Shown: positions 42,087-50,264 of the stretch, piece after piece
How the letters are laid out: the number at the start of each line of letters is the position of its first letter
How positions within the stretch are numbered: position 1 is the stretch's first letter
Source: Pokkaliibacter sp. MBI-7
GTDB taxonomy: Bacteria > Pseudomonadota > Gammaproteobacteria > Pseudomonadales > Balneatricaceae
Assembly (NCBI RefSeq): GCF_029846635.1
Contig: NZ_JARVTG010000002.1
Coordinates: 744,001 to 808,000 of the forward strand
Direction: 5' to 3'
DNA: 64,000 bases
Translations under genes and position numbers: made by a program
Notes under the pieces: model-generated
Told to the model about the DNA's origin: nothing
Database searches by the model: none
The model's input: the letters and a program-made list of their open reading frames with translations, nothing else

Positions 42087-43493
42087 TTAGCCTTCAACGG
42101 CATCCGGCTCAAACAGCCCGCGCTTCATATACAGGCGCACCCATAGTGCTGCGATGATGCTGATCACCAGCAGGATTCCGCCGGTAATGCTGTACACCTC
42201 GGTAGTCATCTCCGGTGACGGTGAGTTGTGCAGCATCACATAGATCATGGCGACGATACCGATCACCTGCGGCAGAGGATAAAACGGCGTGCGGTACGGG
42301 CGGTGATAGCCAGGCAGGCGTTTGCGCAGCACGATCACATTGACGTGGGCAATCACGTAAGCCAGCAACCAGCTGGTGGTCGCGGCAATCACCAGCACCA
42401 CCAGTGAATCCATATCCAGCAGCAGATACGGCAGGCTGCTCAGCACGGCCAGCATGACAATCCCGATCCAGGGAGCCCTGAAGCGGTTGATGGCTTTCAG
42501 CTGCGGGAAAGCCTGACCCTGCATGGCCATACCGTGCAGCATGCGTGGCACCGAGGCCAGTACGGTATTGATGGTGCTGCAGGTCGCCGCCAGCCCCATG
42601 ATGGTGGCAATCATCAGCCCGGATTTGCCGAATACCGCCTGCACGTAATCCAGATAGGGAATCGGTGACTCCAGCATGGAACCGACGTTCAGATAAAGGC
42701 TGGCACCAAAGATAAAGGCCAGAAAAATCAGGAAGATGGCGAACAGGGACAGGCGCATGGCACGCGGAATGTTGGTCTCGGGATTGCGTACTTCGTTGAT
42801 CAGCGGGCAGATAAACTCCACCCCGACCATGGTCCACATGGCCAGTGTCACCAGACCGAGGAAGCTGCCGTTCAGCACGCCGTCAAAACCCCAGTCCACC
42901 GTCGGTCCTGCCAGCTGCGGATGAGGCTCCGCCATGCCGGTAATCGCCACCGCACCGACAATCACCAGCGCACTGACCAGAACGAAGGCAAGCACGTTCT
43001 GTACCCGGGCAAACACATCCGCACCGACCAGATTGGTCAGGGTAAAGATGGCCAGAATCAGCAGTGGCAAGGCCTTTTCAGGCAGCACGCCGGGGAGCAG
43101 TTTCTCCAGCATGGCATCCACCAGAAACAGCTCGACCGGTACAGCCAGTACGGCCACCACCACATAGCCGGCGAAGACCGACACGATAGCCGGAAAGTGG
43201 CCAATGGCTTTTTGCGTGTAGGTCGCCAGCGTACCCTCCTGCGGGAACATCAGGGACAACTCGGAAAAGGTCATGGCATTGAACTGCGCAATGATCAGCG
43301 CTGTCACCATGGCCGCCACGAAGGCCATACCGCCGATGCCGACGCCCTGTATGGCCGAAATCATGGCTCCCTGCACGATGACCAGCCCGATACAGATGGC
43401 CATCATGGTGGGTAATCGCAGTTTGCTGCGGGTGTCAGAGGCGGCTGCCAGTCCAGCCGATGTCAGGCCCCTCGCGTCACTTATATTGCTCAT
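42087..43493 (-). CDS. APC family amino acid/amine permease
   Basis: A 468-residue, 12-helix amino acid-polyamine-organocation transporter with MMAICIGLVIVQGAMISAI in TM1, FAGYVVVAVLAVPVELFLVD, the conserved TMVGVEFICPLINEVRNPE in TM6 and the loop behind it, and ATCSTINTVLASVPRMLHGMA. It is the downstream member of a leftward cluster with the FAD oxidoreductase, RidA and OCD-like genes, so it likely imports their amine or amino acid substrate. A palindrome at 43690-43707 lies upstream. Confidence 0.9.
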   Translation of the reverse strand: MSNISDARGLTSAGLAAASDTRSKLRLPTMMAICIGLVIVQGAMISAIQGVGIGGMAFVAAMVTALIIAQFNAMTFSELSLMFPQEGTLATYTQKAIGHFPAIVSVFAGYVVVAVLAVPVELFLVDAMLEKLLPGVLPEKALPLLILAIFTLTNLVGADVFARVQNVLAFVLVSALVIVGAVAITGMAEPHPQLAGPTVDWGFDGVLNGSFLGLVTLAMWTMVGVEFICPLINEVRNPETNIPRAMRLSLFAIFLIFLAFIFGASLYLNVGSMLESPIPYLDYVQAVFGKSGLMIATIMGLAATCSTINTVLASVPRMLHGMAMQGQAFPQLKAINRFRAPWIGIVMLAVLSSLPYLLLDMDSLVVLVIAATTSWLLAYVIAHVNVIVLRKRLPGYHRPYRTPFYPLPQVIGIVAMIYVMLHNSPSPEMTTEVYSITGGILLVISIIAALWVRLYMKRGLFEPDAVEG

Positions 43494-43689
43494 TGCTTTG
43501 CCCTCGTGGATTTATATACGTTTTCACGAACTGCAGCATGTCGACCACATCAGGGTAAAAAGCGTCCGGAGATGCAGACTGATGGCCAGTCATTTCTGTC
43601 TCCCTGATGCTTTTCCCCTGCCCGCAACGCATTCACTCAACCACGAATGCGCTCGGGTACTCTGTCCATGCCCTGCTGTGTTGTGCTTA

Positions 43690-43707
43690 AGATCCTGAAC
43701 AGGATCT
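43690..43707. promoter_or_regulatory. 18-bp interrupted palindrome upstream of the permease
   Basis: AGATCCTG-AA-CAGGATCT is an exact inverted repeat in the 262-bp gap between the FAD oxidoreductase stop codon and the permease start. It could be an operator or a short terminator for the leftward transcript; no T tract follows on the minus strand. The rest of the gap shows nothing recognisable. Confidence 0.4.
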
Positions 43708-43755
43708 GAGCCTCAGTCTCGTCGCATGGAACAGGGATATTGCATTACAGATGAA

Positions 43756-45048
43756 CTACAGCCGGCCGAACCGATAGGGTGTCGGGTCGATCAGCGGTGT
43801 GGATTGCGTCACCAGATCGGCCGCCAGCTGCCCTGCCGCGGGGCCGGTGCCAAAACCATGACCGGAGAAGCCGGTGGCAATGGTCAGCCCCGGGATAGCT
43901 TCAATCCGGTCTATGACGGGGTTGGAGTCCGGTGTGACGTCAATAAGCCCCGCCCAGGCTTCTTCCACCTGTGCCTGCTCAAATACCGGCCAGGCCCGAC
44001 GCAGGTTATCCAGCGCTTCCTGATTCAGACCGGGGTTGAACTGCGGATCCATGGTCCGCACCTGCTCGAACGGGGTGACGCTGCCTGAGCGCCAGCTACG
44101 GGCCAGCGCCAGATCGCGGAAGAAATGGCGCCCCAGCTTCACCCGCAGAAAACTGCGCTGGGCCTTGAGCTGCTCCAGATAGCGCCAGCCTATCAGCAGG
44201 TGATCAAGGCAGATGGGCGCATCCAGCGCACCGCGCTGGGTAATGATGAAGCCGCCATCCTTATGCTTGCGGAAGGAGAAATCCGGTGCGCCCACGGCGA
44301 TATCGGTCGGCCCCTGCATGGGGCTGGTGCGCAGAACTGAGCAGATCAGTGGCAAGGTTGGTAGCGCCACACCGAGGTTCCCGAGAAAACGCCGTGACCA
44401 TGCGCCCCCTGCCAGCAGCACCTGATTGCAGCGAATCTCGCCACGTTCCGTCACCACGCCGCTGACCCTGCCCGCCGTCGTCGACAGGGTGCGTACAGCA
44501 CAGTGCTGCACCAGCACCGCGCCCTTTTCAACTGCCGCTGCCGCCATCGCGCTGGTCGCCAGCGCAGGTTCGGCACGGCCATCGGAGGCGGTATAGATGC
44601 CACCCAGCCAGTTACCTCTGCCACCGGGAACACGCTGGTCGATTTCCTCCGGGCTGAGCAGTGTTGAATCCAGATCCAGCCCGTCGACTGACTTCAGCCA
44701 GCCGTCATACATCGCCATCTGTTGTTCAGAACGGGCCAGAAACATGATGCCCGCCTGCTGATAACCCACCTGCCGGCCAATACGGGCAGGCATGTCAGCC
44801 CATAGCCGGTCTGCGGCCATGGCCAGCGGCACGTCATGGGCATGACGGCTGGTTTTGCGAATCCAGCCCAGGTTTCTGGAGGACTGCTCGCCAGCGATAT
44901 GGCCCTTTTCCAGCAACACCACGGGAATATTGCGCTCCGCCAGCACCAGCGCTGCTGTCACGCCAACAATACCGCCACCAATGATCACCACTTCCGTCGA
45001 TGCCGGTAGCTGATCCTGCGTCTTTACCGCCTCAAGTGCCTTTGTCAT
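43756..45048 (-). CDS. FAD-dependent oxidoreductase (DAO family)
   Basis: A 430-residue flavoprotein of the D-amino acid dehydrogenase/oxidase (DAO) family. The dinucleotide-binding fingerprint is VVIIGGGIVGVTAALVLAE with the ribose-binding Glu in VVLLEKG, SSRNLGWIRK follows, and GFSGHGFGTGPAAGQLAADL is the C-terminal FAD motif. It would oxidise an amine or amino acid to an imine. The adjacent RidA gene and OCD-like gene handle imines, which supports this chemistry. No signal peptide or membrane helix is seen. The substrate is unknown. Confidence 0.88.
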   Translation of the reverse strand: MTKALEAVKTQDQLPASTEVVIIGGGIVGVTAALVLAERNIPVVLLEKGHIAGEQSSRNLGWIRKTSRHAHDVPLAMAADRLWADMPARIGRQVGYQQAGIMFLARSEQQMAMYDGWLKSVDGLDLDSTLLSPEEIDQRVPGGRGNWLGGIYTASDGRAEPALATSAMAAAAVEKGAVLVQHCAVRTLSTTAGRVSGVVTERGEIRCNQVLLAGGAWSRRFLGNLGVALPTLPLICSVLRTSPMQGPTDIAVGAPDFSFRKHKDGGFIITQRGALDAPICLDHLLIGWRYLEQLKAQRSFLRVKLGRHFFRDLALARSWRSGSVTPFEQVRTMDPQFNPGLNQEALDNLRRAWPVFEQAQVEEAWAGLIDVTPDSNPVIDRIEAIPGLTIATGFSGHGFGTGPAAGQLAADLVTQSTPLIDPTPYRFGRL

Positions 45049-45150
45049 AACACCATTCCTGCAACCTGTTTCGCCCAGCGAGGGTTTTTGCCAGACCCGC
45101 GTTTGCCGGGCAGGCCGTTGAAAAGCTGGCCAGAAGCCCGGCTAGGGTTA

Positions 45151-45570
45151 TTAGCCGATCTGGATACGTTCGACGTCCGCCCCGGCGGCACCACGGTAAG
45201 CGGTGACCTCCAGCTCCACCTTGTAGACGGTAGAGCCCAGCGGTGGGCAGGTCACGGTGGTAGCGGGGTCGATGCCGCGGAATTTGTTGCCGATAAAGTC
45301 CATCACCGCCTGCACGTGCTGCGGGTCCTGAATGAACACGCGGGAGAACACCACATCGGCCAGCGAGGCATCGACAGCCGCCAGCGCGCTTTCGATATTG
45401 GCAAACACCTGCTCGGTCTGGGCGATGACATCGTCGGGAATTTCTTTGGTCAGTGGATTACGACCGGCGGTGTTGGAGACATAAATCCAGTTATCAACGG
45501 CCACCAGCCGGGAATAACTGCCCATTTCCTCGAATTTGGAGCCGGTTTTAACTTTCACAATCTTTGTCAT
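45151..45570 (-). CDS. RidA family imine/enamine deaminase
   Basis: A RidA (YjgF/YER057c/UK114) protein of about 139 residues that hydrolyses reactive imines. YSRLVAVDNWIYVSNTAGRN, the DVIAQTEQVFANIESAL helix and CPPLGSTVYKVELEVTAYRG are typical; the catalytic Arg position (VFSRVFIQD) is retained. It is located between the FAD oxidoreductase and OCD-like genes and would clear imines produced by the oxidase. ATG 45570 and GTG 45582 are both possible starts, with weak Shine-Dalgarno sequences. The 102-bp gap behind it has a GCCGGGC/GCCCGGC hairpin. Confidence 0.9.
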   Translation of the reverse strand: MTKIVKVKTGSKFEEMGSYSRLVAVDNWIYVSNTAGRNPLTKEIPDDVIAQTEQVFANIESALAAVDASLADVVFSRVFIQDPQHVQAVMDFIGNKFRGIDPATTVTCPPLGSTVYKVELEVTAYRGAAGADVERIQIG

Positions 45571-45683
45571 GTTATTTGTCACTCATATTCAAAAACAATT
45601 CAGCCAGCCATCTGCTGCCAATCGAAATAGCCAATATCGCTCAGAACGCATTTATCCGGGCAAACAAGCACTTTTTTTTAATT

Positions 45684-45743
45684 CAGTACTTATTCATGCA
45701 GTACTTATTCATGCAGTGCTTGTTAATTCAGCGCTTATTCAAA
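45684..45743. repeat. Four tandem 15-bp repeats
   Basis: CAGTACTTATTCATG is repeated exactly at 45684-45698 and 45699-45713, with diverged copies at 45714-45728 and 45729-45743. The array is 25 bp beyond the OCD-like stop codon and about 115 bp before the RidA start. Each unit holds a small AGTACT-like palindrome. It could be a multi-site regulator target for ridA or a slippage array. Confidence 0.85.
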
Positions 45744-45767
45744 CGGGCAGCCGTTATCAGCCTGTAC

Positions 45768-46907
45768 TCAGCGCAATACCGGCACATCCCACAGATTGAG
45801 TTTCACACCGATGTTATTGGCCAGCGCGTTGCGATAAATCCTGGTAGCCCAGGCCACATCCTCCACTGGCATGCCGCCGACGGACATGATGATGATTTCC
45901 TCATCATTGCGGCGCCCGGGCGCCTCACCGGCAACGATCTTGCCGATGTCTTCCAGATCATCCAGCGTCAGCTTGCCCTCGGCGATCATGTCCATGAAGC
46001 GCACCCCAACCAGCGGAATGCAGTTGTGGGCCGGTTTGGGCACTTCTTCGTACCAGGCCTGATAGAGGCCGGTGTTATCGAGCACTTTGCGCACATCCGG
46101 CCCTTCCATTTCGTCATCCATACGGCAGGAGGCAGGCATCGCCAGAAATGCGCCGGGCTTGACCCATTCCCGCTTGACCAGCGGATAGGTAGAGGGATCA
46201 CCGGTTTCACCGGAGTTGCAGTAGGTGATGATGTCGGAACCACGCACCACGTCTTCGATGGAATCCACTACTTCGACGGTGGTGATCTGCGGGAAGGTTT
46301 CATTCACCCATGTAAGGAAGTCTTCCAGACTTCTGCGGCCACGGCCCTTGATCTTGATGGTATCAATCAGCGGACAGGCCGCCATAAAAGCAGATACCGA
46401 AGTTTTGCCCATGACGCCCGGGCCAAGCAAGCCGATGACTTTCGCATCTTTACGTGCCAGATGGCGGGCACCTACACCGGGAATCGCGCCGGTACGGTAA
46501 GCCGACAGCAGGTTGGCAGACATGTAGGCCATGGGTGCGCCGGTATCGACGTCGCTCAGGGTGAACATCAGGATCGAGCGCGGCAGCCCCTTGTCACGGT
46601 TGGCGATGTTGGAGCCATACCACTTCACACCACAGGTCTGGAAATCCCCGCCCAGATAGGCCGGCATGGCCATCAGCCGGCGATCAGCGGTGGGTTTGGG
46701 CATGGTGGCAAAGGGTGACTGTTCAGGGAAGGTAATCATCGCCCCGTGGGAGTCGCTGTTGGGGCCAGCCATGCGGTAATCGCCCTTGTACAGCAGCGCA
46801 AACATTTCTTCCATGGTGTCGACGCATTTGGGCATATCGGTCACCCCTGCTTTGATCATGTCCTGCTCTGACAGGTAAATAAAATCGATTTTTGTATTTT
46901 CTGACAT
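45768..46907 (-). CDS. Ornithine cyclodeaminase/mu-crystallin family protein (tyramine oxidase subunit B-like)
   Basis: A 379-residue member of the OCD/mu-crystallin superfamily, of the longer type annotated in databases as tyramine oxidase subunit B. The NAD(P)-binding motif is VIGLLGPGVMGKTSVSAF, with the upstream substrate lysine region FQTCGVKWYGSNIANRDKGL and SANLLSAYRTGAIPGVGARH. Family members deaminate ornithine or reduce imines. Together with a DAO oxidoreductase and RidA, the protein may be an imine-processing partner in amine oxidation. It heads the leftward cluster and is divergent from an AraC regulator. The true reaction is unproven. Confidence 0.82.
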   Translation of the reverse strand: MSENTKIDFIYLSEQDMIKAGVTDMPKCVDTMEEMFALLYKGDYRMAGPNSDSHGAMITFPEQSPFATMPKPTADRRLMAMPAYLGGDFQTCGVKWYGSNIANRDKGLPRSILMFTLSDVDTGAPMAYMSANLLSAYRTGAIPGVGARHLARKDAKVIGLLGPGVMGKTSVSAFMAACPLIDTIKIKGRGRRSLEDFLTWVNETFPQITTVEVVDSIEDVVRGSDIITYCNSGETGDPSTYPLVKREWVKPGAFLAMPASCRMDDEMEGPDVRKVLDNTGLYQAWYEEVPKPAHNCIPLVGVRFMDMIAEGKLTLDDLEDIGKIVAGEAPGRRNDEEIIIMSVGGMPVEDVAWATRIYRNALANNIGVKLNLWDVPVLR

Positions 46908-47204
46908 GGCTTCACCTATAAAGCATCACCCGCAACAAAGGGCATATTGGTTAATTCACCGCACATTAATCCGGACTGAGTGTCGTTATTTCGGGCCGAT
47001 TTTTATTTCGCCAGTGAATTCTCAGGAAGGCGGGTATTTTTTGATGCTAGCGGTGACGGTTGCAGCCGTATTGAATATTTGCGACATGAAAAGCCGGCTG
47101 CACAGGCTGTTCTGCCTAAATCGCAACCGGTATTTGTACATGGCACTTTTTTTGCGTAGTTAACACATTAAATACCGGAAAACGGGACAGGTCGGATTAG
47201 CACC
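46908..47204. promoter_or_regulatory. Divergent control region of the OCD-like and AraC genes
   Basis: A 297-bp spacer without a gene. The inverted copies CCGGTATTT (47127-47135) and AAATACCGG (47170-47178) lie within 80 bp of the AraC start, a plausible regulator site. The region is AT-rich near 47140-47175 (a T7 run, then TTAACACATTAAAT), as expected for a promoter. Confidence 0.4.
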
Positions 47205-48041
47205 ATGACATCATCCGTGGTTTATCGCGTGGCGGGTATACACTCCAAACAACCCTGGTTTGTGATGAGTGCGGCTGAGTATTTTTCGCTGTTTGCCTCT
47301 GATGACCCGATGATTTCCCACTACTACAGTTTTGAGGCCGATCATACTCACGGTATGACCATGGCGATCCCCGACGGCTGCGTGGATATCGTCTTTGACT
47401 GCGACCCGAGCGCGCCCAATGCGGTTGTCTGTGGCACGGCGGTGGAAGCAACCAGCGCCCGCTTTATCCATAAGCACCGCTACTTTGGGGTGCGCTATGC
47501 CCCCGGCCTGGTCCCTGATTTCGTCAAGGCATCGGCGGCAGAAATGATTGACCAGAAACTCAATTTTCTGGATGCCGTGCCCGGCGCGCACAGCCTGTTC
47601 GAGCAGATTGTCAGTGAGCAGGATTTTGCCCGGCAGGTAACACTGCTGAAGGAGTTTGTGGCGAAAAGAAGCACTCGCAAGCAGTCTGCGGTGACATCGC
47701 TGGCCGTCCGCACGATCCTGCAGCAAAAAGGTAATCTGCAGATGCGTGATCTGGAAGAGGTCACCGGCTTTACCAGCCGCACAGTGCAGCGCCAGTTTCA
47801 GGATGATCTGGGTCTTTCACCCAAGGCCTTCAGTCGCATGATTCGTGGCCAGTCTGCCGTCTACGAAATCAATCACAGCCGCCATAACAAGGTGGCCTTT
47901 TCCGAGCTGGCCTGTGATCTGGGTTTCAGTGATCAGTCGCACTTCCTGCGGGAGTTCAAGAAGCTGGTGAATGCCACACCACTCGACTATCAGAATCTGG
48001 TCAAACAGCAGACCTATCTGGACCGGATTCGTTGCTGCTGA
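47205..48041 (+). CDS. AraC family transcriptional regulator
   Basis: A 278-residue activator-type protein. The N-terminal part (1-160) has a cupin-like sensing region with DGCVDIVFDCD and GVRYAPGLVPDFVKAS, motifs common in AraC proteins with a DUF6597-type sensor. The C-terminal HTH_18 domain has GNLQMRDLEEVTGFTSRTVQ and VAFSELACDLGFSDQSHFLR. It is divergent from the OCD-like gene and followed by a cupin gene, so it probably regulates the amine locus. The ligand is unknown. Confidence 0.92.
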   Translation: MTSSVVYRVAGIHSKQPWFVMSAAEYFSLFASDDPMISHYYSFEADHTHGMTMAIPDGCVDIVFDCDPSAPNAVVCGTAVEATSARFIHKHRYFGVRYAPGLVPDFVKASAAEMIDQKLNFLDAVPGAHSLFEQIVSEQDFARQVTLLKEFVAKRSTRKQSAVTSLAVRTILQQKGNLQMRDLEEVTGFTSRTVQRQFQDDLGLSPKAFSRMIRGQSAVYEINHSRHNKVAFSELACDLGFSDQSHFLREFKKLVNATPLDYQNLVKQQTYLDRIRCC

Positions 48042-48366
48042 AACCAGCAGTCATCTTCAGCAAAAACCACCTTTCGTATAAAACGTCAAAGCGCATCACA
48101 TTGGTGCGCCTTAGTATTTCTGCGCCCCTATATAGTTCACTAGTTAATTTTTTTAACCTGTCCCTTTCGAGCGGAGCGTTGCGACCTGCGTGGCAGCGAC
48201 CATCCACTCAGAGACACTGCTGCATTTTGCTTGCCGCAGAAAATGCTGTTCGATCTGCATTTTTGACGTAAAGCCACAGCCGCCTCCCTGCGATCAGCCT
48301 TTACTGCCAGCCGACCTGCGTAAAATCCTGCTATCCAACCCTCACGTTGCCTACAGGAAATCACCC
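48042..48366. other. Spacer between the AraC and cupin genes
   Basis: This 325-bp region has no convincing gene. It contains an imperfect dyad with GCGCA (48091-48095) and TGCGC (48105-48109) and an AT-rich stretch around 48125-48155 that could hold the cupin promoter. Confidence 0.4.
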
Positions 48367-48747
48367 ATGTCTGATACCAGCACTCAGGTTAAACCCGCGC
48401 TGTTCAAAGTCTTTGCTCTGGATAATCTCGGTACCGCCAGGGAAAGTGGCCCGCTGCCTGAACGCCTGATTGAAGGATCACCACAATTCAAAACCTGGAA
48501 CGTGGACAGCGCCAAAGACGGCAAAGTCAGCACCGGCGTATGGGAAGCCACCCCCGGCACGACCCGCTCGATCAAGGGCGAAGTGTGGGAATACTGCACC
48601 ATTCTGTCCGGCGTGGTGGAGATCACCGAAGATGGCGGTGAGCCTGTACGTCTGCAGGCGGGCGATACCTTTGTCCTCAAGCCCGGCTTTGTCGGCGTCT
48701 GGAAAACCATCGAAACCGTGCGCAAGCTGTGGGTGGTGGTGAACTGA
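48367..48747 (+). CDS. Small cupin-domain protein
   Basis: A 126-residue single cupin. The beta-barrel motifs are EVWEYCTILSGVVEITEDGG and VRLQAGDTFVLKPGFVGVWK, as in the Cupin_3/EutQ-like group seen next to amine and amino acid catabolism genes. The metal-binding His/Glu set is incomplete: no His is present in the first motif, so it may be a non-catalytic binding protein. ATG 48367 is preceded by CAGGAAA. It is probably part of the amine locus. The function is unknown. Confidence 0.82.
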   Translation: MSDTSTQVKPALFKVFALDNLGTARESGPLPERLIEGSPQFKTWNVDSAKDGKVSTGVWEATPGTTRSIKGEVWEYCTILSGVVEITEDGGEPVRLQAGDTFVLKPGFVGVWKTIETVRKLWVVVN

Positions 48748-49164
48748 GCACCTGAACAGATTCAGAACCGCGCCAGCAACTGATCTGCAACAGTCCGTCG
48801 CAGAGTGCCCCACCACTCTGCGTTCGGCGCCCTCAGCCACATTCTCCCCCGCCAACCCGGCAGCAGACCGACTATTCTGAGCCCCGTGACTACCCTGCCA
48901 GCGACCGGATTGATGGCCCTTGCCACATATCCGCTCCTTATTTCGTCCTCTGTGTCAGCGTCCTGCGGCGGCTATGTAACATTGCGTCCACCGCGCAACA
49001 ACGATCCGTTGCGAGACAGGCGTCAGACAGCCCACAACGGACAGGCAATACTTTCCACTCACCAAGACCATACGGCGACCCGGCAGCGGCATTTGACCAG
49101 CAAGTGGCATCTGACCCGGCAGATACATGTGAACATGCTATGGAACAGGTTTTGAGGAGTGGAC
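48748..49164. other. Spacer with a terminator-like hairpin behind the cupin gene
   Basis: In this 417-bp gap, CGCAGAGTG (48799-48807) and CACTCTGCG (48814-48822) form a perfect 9-bp stem with a CCCCAC loop about 50 bp after the cupin stop codon. It probably ends that transcript, though without a T tract. I see nothing gene-like in the rest. Confidence 0.5.
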
Positions 49165-49995
49165 GTGACGACCAATAACAAAGGCGTAACAGGAAAACAC
49201 CACGCAGACGATCACTCAGGCACAAGCGCCAGCCTGCATCGACTGATTGACCTGCGTAACATCAACCACAACGAAACCACCGCCTGGCTGGAAGATGACT
49301 TCCATCATTTCGGGGTCAGTGTCCATCATCAGGACGGCATCGTCACCGACGTGCAGGCCACCGCTGTTCGGGTGCCCTGGACCACCTGCAGCGGTGCGAC
49401 TGAAAAGCTCAGGGAGCTGATCGGCCAGCCACTGGTGTCACGGGCGACCGATGTCGGCAAGTACCTGAAACGGCGCTACCAGTGTGTGCATCTTTTTGAT
49501 CTGGCCGGGCTGGCATCAGCCTTTGCTCATCTGCCAGCCGATCACCGTCGCTATGAAGCCATCGTCAGCGACCGGCCACGCCCGGCTTACGCCAAACTGC
49601 GCGAAGTGATTGCGCTGGGCGAAGGCCGTGCCCGGCTGCTGATGGATGGCCAGTGCATCATGGACTGGCAGATCGACGGCGAATGGATTACCTCCCCCGC
49701 CACCGCTGCGGGCTACTCCACCGAACAGGGTTTTCGCCAGTGGACTGAAACCCTGCCCATCGATGAAGCCGAGCACGCTTTTATCCTGCGACGCGCCATT
49801 ATCGTCGCGACCGGGCGTCAGTTCGATCTGGATAGTTACCCGACTCTGGCCGATATGCGCCTGAGCGAAGACTGCTTTTCCCTGCAGCCGGAGCACCGCG
49901 AAGAGGCGGCCCGCTGTCAGGGCAGCACCCGCGATTTTGCTGCAGCCCCCGAAGCCTTGCTGGCACATCTCCGGCCCCCTATCCGGCACAAATAA
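49165..49995 (+). CDS. DUF2889-like protein of unknown function
   Basis: A soluble protein of about 276 residues that I place tentatively in the DUF2889 family from its overall layout: a short His/Asp-rich N-terminus, then LIDLRNINHNETTAWLEDDF, an internal TTCSGATEKLRELIGQPL segment and a CVHLFDLAGLASAFAH stretch. DUF2889 proteins have no assigned reaction. A GTG start at 49165 is supported by GAGGAG 5-6 nt upstream. Two Cys-rich spots are present but no signal peptide or membrane helix. It has its own terminator and stands alone between the amine locus and the kdp operon, so the neighbours give no functional clue. Confidence 0.7.
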   Translation: MTTNNKGVTGKHHADDHSGTSASLHRLIDLRNINHNETTAWLEDDFHHFGVSVHHQDGIVTDVQATAVRVPWTTCSGATEKLRELIGQPLVSRATDVGKYLKRRYQCVHLFDLAGLASAFAHLPADHRRYEAIVSDRPRPAYAKLREVIALGEGRARLLMDGQCIMDWQIDGEWITSPATAAGYSTEQGFRQWTETLPIDEAEHAFILRRAIIVATGRQFDLDSYPTLADMRLSEDCFSLQPEHREEAARCQGSTRDFAAAPEALLAHLRPPIRHK

Positions 49996-50042
49996 GCAGG
50001 TTCGCTCTCCCCTCCGTGGCGCGGGGCAAACGGTCCTGCGCC

Positions 50043-50063
50043 ACGGGTGAACCCGTCTTTTTT
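50043..50063 (+). terminator. Intrinsic terminator of the DUF2889-like gene
   Basis: ACGGG-TGAA-CCCGT (50043-50056) is followed by CTTTTTT. A larger stem, CGTGGCGC/GCGCCACG (50015-50022 with 50038-50045), overlaps its left arm. The T tract merges with the KdpE-box sequence that follows. Confidence 0.7.
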
Positions 50064-50077
50064 ATGTTTTTTTTACG
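50061..50077 (+). promoter_or_regulatory. KdpE-binding box of the kdp operon
   Basis: TTTATG-N5-TTTACG with an all-T spacer matches the direct-repeat geometry of the E. coli KdpE site (TTTATA-N5-TTTACA), including the 5-bp spacing and T-rich centre. It lies 84 bp before kdpF, a suitable distance for an activator site just upstream of the promoter. The site shares its T run with the terminator of the preceding gene. Confidence 0.75.
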
Positions 50078-50160
50078 GTCTGGCCTGCAGATCGACATCG
50101 AATTTTTACGCCGCAAATCCGCACACTACTCCCATTCCTTCCCATCACAGGAGTAGTGCA

Positions 50161-50250
50161 ATGACCATCCTGCAAGGTCTGGCAACGCTGTCTGGTGTCG
50201 CCATCAGTGCTTATCTGCTGTACGCCCTGTTTCGTCCTGAACAGTTCTGA
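50161..50250 (+). CDS. kdpF: Small Kdp membrane peptide KdpF
   Basis: A 29-residue, single-helix peptide (LATLSGVAISAYLLYALF with a short PEQF end), the usual first gene of kdpFABC. It stabilises the KdpABC complex in the inner membrane. AGGAG lies about 7 nt before the ATG. It is followed 14 bp later by kdpA. Confidence 0.9.
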   Translation: MTILQGLATLSGVAISAYLLYALFRPEQF

Positions 50251-50264
50251 GCAGAGGCATGATC

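Noticed and set aside
45112..45127. CAGGCCGTTGAAAAG as a possible third copy of the 147-bp element
   Set aside because: Only about 15 bp resemble the left end; there is no interior or right end, so it may be chance within the hairpin behind ridA.
45684..45743. A short CRISPR array
   Set aside because: The units are directly adjacent with no unique spacers and there are no cas genes.
45564..46718. A 384-codon plus-strand open frame opposite the OCD-like gene
   Set aside because: The minus strand encodes a clear OCD/mu-crystallin protein. The plus-strand product is His/Gly/Arg-rich with no domain and starts in the 15-bp tandem repeats.
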